NCBI GenBank assembly: GCA_904420535.1
Contig: CAJFVQ010000002.1
Span: forward strand, 1-49,625
DNA length: 49,625 nucleotides
Source: Candidatus Cryptoclostridium obscurum
GTDB lineage: Bacteria > Bacillota > Dehalobacteriia > UBA7702
Direction: 5' to 3'
Part shown: one piece after another, positions 45,170 through 49,625 of the stretch
How positions within the stretch are numbered: the first letter of the stretch is position 1
Layout: the number at the start of each line of letters is the position of its first letter
Program-made: the position numbers and the translations under genes
The notes under the pieces: model-generated
Told to the model about the DNA's origin: nothing
Database searches by the model: none
What the model saw: only the letters and a program-made list of their open reading frames with translations

Positions 45170-46044
45170 TATAATTTCCTCTGACTTAATGCAATAAGAT
45201 ATTGACCGTAATCGGTGGCTTTCATCTTTTCGCCTACCGCAGCCAGTTCTTCGGTGGATAGGAAGCCTTCCCGCCATCCGATCTCTTCAATACAGGCTAC
45301 CATGAAACCGCTTTCCTTTTGAAGGTTGCGAATCACTGTGGCGGCTTCTAGTAGGCTTTCGGCATTTCCCGCGTCGAGCCATTGAAATTCCGGCCCCAAT
45401 GGAACAACGTGAAGTTGTTCTTGTTCCAAATAGACGTTATTCACCGAGGTGATTTCCAGTTCCCCTCGGGCTGAAGGCGTAACGGTTTTTGCGATTTCTA
45501 TGACTCGATTGTCATAAAAGTAAAGACCTGGAACAATATAGTTCGATTTGGGGTGAGCCGGCTTCTCCTCAATGGAGATTGCTTTGCCTTCGGCATCGAA
45601 TTCCACAACACCGAAGGGGCGGGGGTCGTCCACATAATAACCAAATACCGTAGCCCCGTCGTTTTCTTTTGCGTGGAGAAGTTTTTGTTTCAAGGTGTCG
45701 TCTCGACCGTAAAAGATATTATCTCCCAATGCTAAGCAAACACTGTCATTGCCGATGAATTCTTCGCCTACCATAAAAGCGTCGGCAATGCCGCGGGGGA
45801 TCTCCTGTACCTTATATCGGATTTTCACACCGCATTGAGCGCCGTCTCCCAACAAATCGGAAAAGGTGGATTCTTCCCCGGGGGGGACGATGATCAAGAT
45901 ATCCCGGATTCCGGCTTCTAACAGAACGGCTAGGGGATAATATATCAGCGGTTTATCATAAATTGGCAGCAAGGGCTTGGGGACCGGCTTGGTGATGGGA
46001 TAAAGCCGAGTGCCTCGACCTGCGGCCAGAACAATACCTTTCAT
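45169..46044 (-). CDS. rmlA: Glucose-1-phosphate thymidylyltransferase
   Basis: A 291-residue nucleotidyltransferase, the standard length for RmlA/RfbA. The signature GIVLAAGRGTRLYPITKPVPK at the N-terminus binds dTTP, and YDKPLIYYPL and EEKPAHPKSNYIVPGLYFYD match the sugar-phosphate site. It makes dTDP-glucose, the precursor of rhamnose and related deoxysugars. The start ATG 46044 follows AAGGAAAG; an upstream ATG lies within galE. The other rml genes are not in the window. Confidence 0.94.
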   Translation of the reverse strand: MKGIVLAAGRGTRLYPITKPVPKPLLPIYDKPLIYYPLAVLLEAGIRDILIIVPPGEESTFSDLLGDGAQCGVKIRYKVQEIPRGIADAFMVGEEFIGNDSVCLALGDNIFYGRDDTLKQKLLHAKENDGATVFGYYVDDPRPFGVVEFDAEGKAISIEEKPAHPKSNYIVPGLYFYDNRVIEIAKTVTPSARGELEITSVNNVYLEQEQLHVVPLGPEFQWLDAGNAESLLEAATVIRNLQKESGFMVACIEEIGWREGFLSTEELAAVGEKMKATDYGQYLIALSQRKL

Positions 46045-46058
46045 GCTTCTTTCCTTTC

Positions 46059-47066
46059 TCAGAATCCTTGAGGATTGTTTTTTTGCCAATTCCAAGCATC
46101 TCTACACATTGCTTCTAAAGAACGCTCTGCCTTCCAGTGGAGCATCTTTTGAGCCAAAGTAGGATCAGCATAACATTCCGCGATATCTCCTTGGCGGCGG
46201 TCGGTGATGACATAGGGAATGGTGACATGGTTGGCTTTTTCAAAAGCTTTGACAATATCCAGTACGCTGTAACCGACGCCGGTACCCAGATTGAAAATGG
46301 AGGTGCCTTTGTTTTCCTCTGCGTATTCAATGGCTTTCAAGTGGCCGGCAGCCAAATCCATGACGTGGATATAATCGCGCACGCCGGTACCGTCATGGGT
46401 GGGATAATCGTTGCCAAAGACTTGGAGTTGTTTTAATTTTCCTATGGCCACCTGGGCGATGTAGGGCAGCAGGTTGCTGGGGATGCCGTTGGGATCTTCC
46501 CCGATGCGGCCGCTTTCATGGGCGCCGATAGGGTTGAAATAACGCAACAAAATGACGCTGAGCTCCGGATCGGCAGTTGCTGCGTCAGTGAGGATCTGTT
46601 CCGTCATCAATTTGGTCCAACCATAGGGGTTGGTGCAGCCTGTGGCCATCGTTTCGTCAATGGGAACTTTTTCCGGCACACCGTAAACCGTAGCCGAAGA
46701 ACTGAAAACGATTTTTTTTACGTTGTGATCCTCCATGACTTCCATCAAGGTTAGGGTGACGTCCAAATTATTTCGGTAATATTTCAACGGTACTTCGCAA
46801 GATTCGCCCACAGCCTTGAGGCCTGCAAAATGAACCACCGATTCGATGTTTTCTTTTTGGAACAACTCGTCCAATGCTCTTTTGTCAGCAACGTCGATGG
46901 CGTAAAGCGGCACCTTTTTTCCGGCAATTTCTTCGACCCGTTTTACGGCTTCCGGTTTGCTGTTGCAGAAATTATCGGCAACCACGACATCATATCCCGC
47001 GTTGAGAAATGTAACGCAGGTATGGCTTCCGATATAGCCGGCGCCGCCGGTCAATAAAATACTCAT
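46059..47066 (-). CDS. galE: UDP-glucose 4-epimerase
   Basis: A 335-residue short-chain dehydrogenase-type epimerase. The NAD-binding GGAGYIGSH is at residues 7-15, the catalytic pair is YGWTK (Tyr about 150, Lys about 154) with SSSATVYG before it, and NPIGAHESGRIGEDPNGIPSNL is the typical substrate loop. It interconverts UDP-glucose and UDP-galactose for polysaccharide synthesis. It is the first gene of the operon continuing through rmlA, the ligase, GT4 and the DUF4330 pair. About 440 bases of non-coding DNA separate it from the divergent lipoprotein gene. Confidence 0.95.
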   Translation of the reverse strand: MSILLTGGAGYIGSHTCVTFLNAGYDVVVADNFCNSKPEAVKRVEEIAGKKVPLYAIDVADKRALDELFQKENIESVVHFAGLKAVGESCEVPLKYYRNNLDVTLTLMEVMEDHNVKKIVFSSSATVYGVPEKVPIDETMATGCTNPYGWTKLMTEQILTDAATADPELSVILLRYFNPIGAHESGRIGEDPNGIPSNLLPYIAQVAIGKLKQLQVFGNDYPTHDGTGVRDYIHVMDLAAGHLKAIEYAEENKGTSIFNLGTGVGYSVLDIVKAFEKANHVTIPYVITDRRQGDIAECYADPTLAQKMLHWKAERSLEAMCRDAWNWQKNNPQGF

Positions 47067-47403
47067 AATGAAACTTCCTTTCGAGTATAAATAAATCCGT
47101 CCTAAATTTTAATACGTTTTTTTTGGGAGTTCGTTCCCATGGTTGTAACATGAATTTCCAATTGTGATGCTTTGGGAATTTCTATCATATCTTTCGTTGG
47201 GAAATTCGCATGTCCTGTTATATTTTGCAATAAATTTATGAAAGAAAAGACAAAGTTATCAAAAGTTTACCTCTGTTCTGTGATGATTGTGTGAATCATG
47301 AACCGTTAAAGTGAAAATTTCGACCTGATCGCCGTGATTTCCTGCATAGTTTGATAGTTTCTCCATATTTTTCACAGGCTTTGCAAATTTACTTTATCCA
47401 TCT

Positions 47404-47432
47404 TTGATTGTTGCGGTTTTTCTTTTGATAAA
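47404..47432 (+). promoter_or_regulatory. Candidate promoter of the beta-helix lipoprotein gene
   Basis: TTGATT (47404-47409) and GATAAA (47427-47432) have 17-base spacing, 79 bases before the start codon. The match is moderate. The rest of 47067-47511 holds no gene that I can support; the divergent galE promoter must also lie there but was not pinned down. Confidence 0.3.
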
Positions 47433-47511
47433 ATCACATCATGTTCACGATCTCGACACGAGGGAAGAGGATGATGGTAAAAACAGCAGTTCGGCCCGGG
47501 GGGATATTTAC

Positions 47512-49179
47512 ATGAAGAAATTGACAGTATTGCTATTGATGTTATTTGCGATCATGCTCATGCTCGTCTCTTGCGGAAAAGAACAAAGTTCTCTGGGACA
47601 GATCGAAGAGATCAACGAAAGCTCCATTGTCGTCGCACTGGGGACGGCAAAGGAGGATGCCATGGCTGGCGGTGAGAATGCGCTGTCAGAATCTCCGGAA
47701 AACGATAGCGATCAAGGCGAGGGACCGCCGCCGAAAAACGGTGGTGCGGAGCAGGGGAGTGATCCCCCCTCCATGCTGGATTTCACCGGCGAAACAGTGG
47801 AGTTGGAGATTACGGGAAATACTGTGATTACCAAAGAAGGCAGCGAGGATTTTTTGGATATCAGCGCACTCAGTGTCGGCAATTTTGTCAGCCTCACCTA
47901 TGAAGGACATGAGGCGAAAACCGTTATTCTTCAGGAAGCAGGCGGGGGGGTTGCAGAGAATTCGTCTGTCGGTTCCATCGAATTGACTGCTGTTGAAACC
48001 ATAGACGGTACCGATGAAATCCTCGATGGCGAGACCGTGGCGGCGGAGGAAGAAAACCTCAGTTCCGTATTGGTAAGGAACGGAGGAAATCTCACGGCGA
48101 ATGGTGCGAGGTTGACGAAACGCGGCGATACTTCCAGTGAGGATGAAAGTAACTTTTACGGTCTGAATGCGGGATTTGTAGTCTCATCCAATAGCACCGC
48201 AGATTTGACCGATGTGACAATTTCTACAGAAGCTGAAGGGGCAAATGCCATATTTGCTACGGGGGAAGGAGCCTCTGTCTCTATTCACGGCATCACCATT
48301 CATACTACAGGAAATTCCTCTCGGGGTTTGGATGCAACTTATGGTGGTTCCATTGTGGCAGAAGATGTGGATATCACTACGACCGGTGACCATTGCGCGA
48401 CGCTGGCCACAGACCGAGGGGAAGGCACTATTAATGTGACCGGCGGTACACTCTCCACAGCGGGAGATGGTTCTCCCTGTATTTATTCTACGGGTGATAT
48501 CGTGGCAAAAGATATCACCGGTACTGCGACCGGTTCCCAGTCTATGGTTGTGGAAGGGAAAAACTCCATTACCATTGAGCATTGTGATCTTACTGGTGCC
48601 GGTCCTAACGGTGTAATGATTTATCAAAGTACCTCCGGTGACGCGGAATTGGGAACCGGTGTTCTCACCGCTGCGGACAGTGCGATTTCCACTATTTCCG
48701 ATGGCCCCATGTTTTACATTACCAATACGGAAGCAGAGATCCATTTGACCAATGTGGAACTAAATTTTGATTCCAATATTCTTGTGGATGTCGCGGGGAA
48801 CAATACCAACAACTGGGGAATTCCCGGGGCCAATGGCGGTAATTTGACCTTTACGGCGAAAAAACAGATTTTGATGGGTGATGTCCTCTGTGATGATATC
48901 AGCGCCGTAGCATTGGATCTCTCGGAGGGATCGACATTTACTGGCGCTGTTGATGCCGACAATAGCGGAACTGTGTCCATTGCATTGTCGTCCGATTCGG
49001 TCTGGGAAGTAACCGCAGATTCCTATGTCTCTTCTATTACTGACGATGATGAATCCCTTGCCAATATTGTTTCCAATGGTCATACCATCTATTACGATAG
49101 CGATAACGAAGCCAATGCATGGCTTAACGGTGCTACCGTAACCTTGGATGGCGGTGGAGCTTTGACGCCTCAGGCCTGA
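47512..49179 (+). CDS. Beta-helix surface lipoprotein
   Basis: A 555-residue lipoprotein. The signal peptide MKKLTVLLLMLFAIMLMLVSC ends in a lipobox with Cys at about 21. An acidic linker rich in Gly, Asp and Pro (about 60-95) leads to a small domain, then from about 180 to 500 come repeated short strands with Thr, Gly, Asn and Asp turns (VSIHGITIHTTGNSSRGLDA, INVTGGTLSTAGDGSPCI), the pattern of a right-handed parallel beta-helix. Such proteins act as adhesins or carbohydrate-binding surface factors. The ATG 47512 follows GGGGGGAT. It ends before a bidirectional terminator and has no sortase motif. Confidence 0.82.
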   Translation: MKKLTVLLLMLFAIMLMLVSCGKEQSSLGQIEEINESSIVVALGTAKEDAMAGGENALSESPENDSDQGEGPPPKNGGAEQGSDPPSMLDFTGETVELEITGNTVITKEGSEDFLDISALSVGNFVSLTYEGHEAKTVILQEAGGGVAENSSVGSIELTAVETIDGTDEILDGETVAAEEENLSSVLVRNGGNLTANGARLTKRGDTSSEDESNFYGLNAGFVVSSNSTADLTDVTISTEAEGANAIFATGEGASVSIHGITIHTTGNSSRGLDATYGGSIVAEDVDITTTGDHCATLATDRGEGTINVTGGTLSTAGDGSPCIYSTGDIVAKDITGTATGSQSMVVEGKNSITIEHCDLTGAGPNGVMIYQSTSGDAELGTGVLTAADSAISTISDGPMFYITNTEAEIHLTNVELNFDSNILVDVAGNNTNNWGIPGANGGNLTFTAKKQILMGDVLCDDISAVALDLSEGSTFTGAVDADNSGTVSIALSSDSVWEVTADSYVSSITDDDESLANIVSNGHTIYYDSDNEANAWLNGATVTLDGGGALTPQA

Positions 49180-49205
49180 GCGATAGTGATCCACTGTAAG
49201 TAAAT

Positions 49206-49239
49206 AAAAAATGTCCGAAGAGAACTTCGGACATTTTTT
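49206..49239. terminator. Bidirectional terminator
   Basis: A perfect 15-base stem (49206-49220 with 49225-49239) around an AGAA loop lies between the lipoprotein gene and the converging MFS gene. Confidence 0.92.
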
Positions 49240-49625
49240 ATTTACTTTGCTGAAAACATAAGGTTAAAACAAGGCCGATAAGGCAAAAAACTGCTGCTGT
49301 CCAGTAGGAATGCTGAAGGGCCAAAATGTAAGCAGCCTTTTCCGGTGTTGTCAATGAAATTGTTGCGAACTGCATGGCGAAAAAGGAACTGAAAAACGCA
49401 GTACCCGCCCCATAAGAGAGGTTTCGCATCGTGGCCAAAAAACTGCCGCCGTATCCCTGCTTCTGGGATGGGATCCCCGCCAGTACCGTGCTATTGTTAG
49501 GAGAACCGAAACTTCCGACGCCCAAACCAAATCCGGCGAGACAAAGCACCAATACCCAAAGGGGAGTATTGGCGGAGAAAAATCCCATGGTGCCCAAGGA
49601 TAACGCCATCAAAAGAAAAGACACA
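49238..49625 (-). CDS. MFS exporter (DHA2-like), C-terminal part
   Basis: The frame is open to the right edge, so the start is missing; 128 residues are visible. They hold three or four hydrophobic segments, with FGLGVGSFGSPNNSTVLAGIPSQKQGYGGSFLATMRNL, which matches the region before the last segments of 14-segment drug:proton antiporters (EmrB/QacA type). The substrate cannot be told. The frame is in the minus direction and ends at the bidirectional terminator. Confidence 0.8.
   Translation of the reverse strand, partial: VSFLLMALSLGTMGFFSANTPLWVLVLCLAGFGLGVGSFGSPNNSTVLAGIPSQKQGYGGSFLATMRNLSYGAGTAFFSSFFAMQFATISLTTPEKAAYILALQHSYWTAAVFCLIGLVLTLCFQQSK

Noticed and set aside
1-49625. tRNA-Pyl, other tRNAs, CRISPR arrays or insertion sequences
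   Set aside because: No cloverleaf with a CUA anticodon context, no regular direct repeats and no transposase-like frame were recognised on reading both strands.

Overview
The window looks like a chromosomal segment of an anaerobic, low-to-mid G+C member of the Bacillota. The signs are strong AGGAGG-type ribosome binding sites, short hairpin/T-run terminators, lipobox lipoproteins, and homology of most products to clostridial-type families. No rRNA, tRNA, CRISPR array or insertion sequence was recognised. The exact family cannot be fixed from the sequence alone. Acetogen-like or betaine/methylamine-using anaerobes fit best.

Region 1 (1-3558): end of a YcgL-type nucleotidyltransferase, a class II CCA-adding enzyme, and a PAS-AAA+-Fis sigma-54 activator. 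Region 2 (3600-25500) is a methylamine/quaternary-amine island with five genes of the MttB (trimethylamine methyltransferase-like) superfamily. One non-pyrrolysine mttB (3916-5328) follows a near-consensus sigma-54 promoter and is followed by an MFS carrier. A minus-strand operon reads BCCT transporter, corrinoid protein, two non-pyrrolysine mttB paralogues, a hydantoinase/oxoprolinase-type ASKHA protein, a second BCCT transporter and an EamA permease. A PocR/AraC regulator stands divergent to it. Next come a GAF/PAS/sigma-54 activator and, divergent from it, a sigma-54 promoter driving an MFS carrier and two mttB copies that carry an in-frame UAG at the pyrrolysine position. The first copy is intact if UAG is read as pyrrolysine. 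The second keeps the UAG but has three frameshifting deletions of 14, 11 and 16 bases.

Region 3 (25500-37900) is housekeeping and envelope genes: small membrane and helical proteins, a metallophosphoesterase, a DUF975-CmpB fusion, a GT4 glycosyltransferase, a zinc-dependent phospholipase C-like protein, a heterodimeric ABC exporter with its MarR regulator, and an acidic lipoprotein. Region 4 (38000-41070) is an operon of a small protein, an iron-dependent alcohol dehydrogenase and a sugar O-acetyltransferase, divergent from a LysR regulator. The dehydrogenase frame is interrupted by an in-frame UAG at codon 32, at a position where I expect lysine. Region 5 (41200-47100) is a surface-polysaccharide operon (galE, rmlA, O-antigen ligase-like protein, GT4, two DUF4330 proteins), then a beta-helix lipoprotein and the end of a DHA2-type MFS exporter.

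Working model: BCCT and MFS carriers import methylated amines or betaines, MttB-family enzymes move a methyl group to the corrinoid protein, and the 9659-11686 ASKHA protein may support that system. Sigma-54 activators switch on the two methyltransferase units. The corrinoid:tetrahydrofolate methyltransferase, a RamA/RACo activase and the pyl genes are not in the window, so the pyrrolysine reading depends on finding pylTSBCD elsewhere in the genome. UAG is rare as a stop here (two of about 38 recognised genes), which suits an organism that decodes it.
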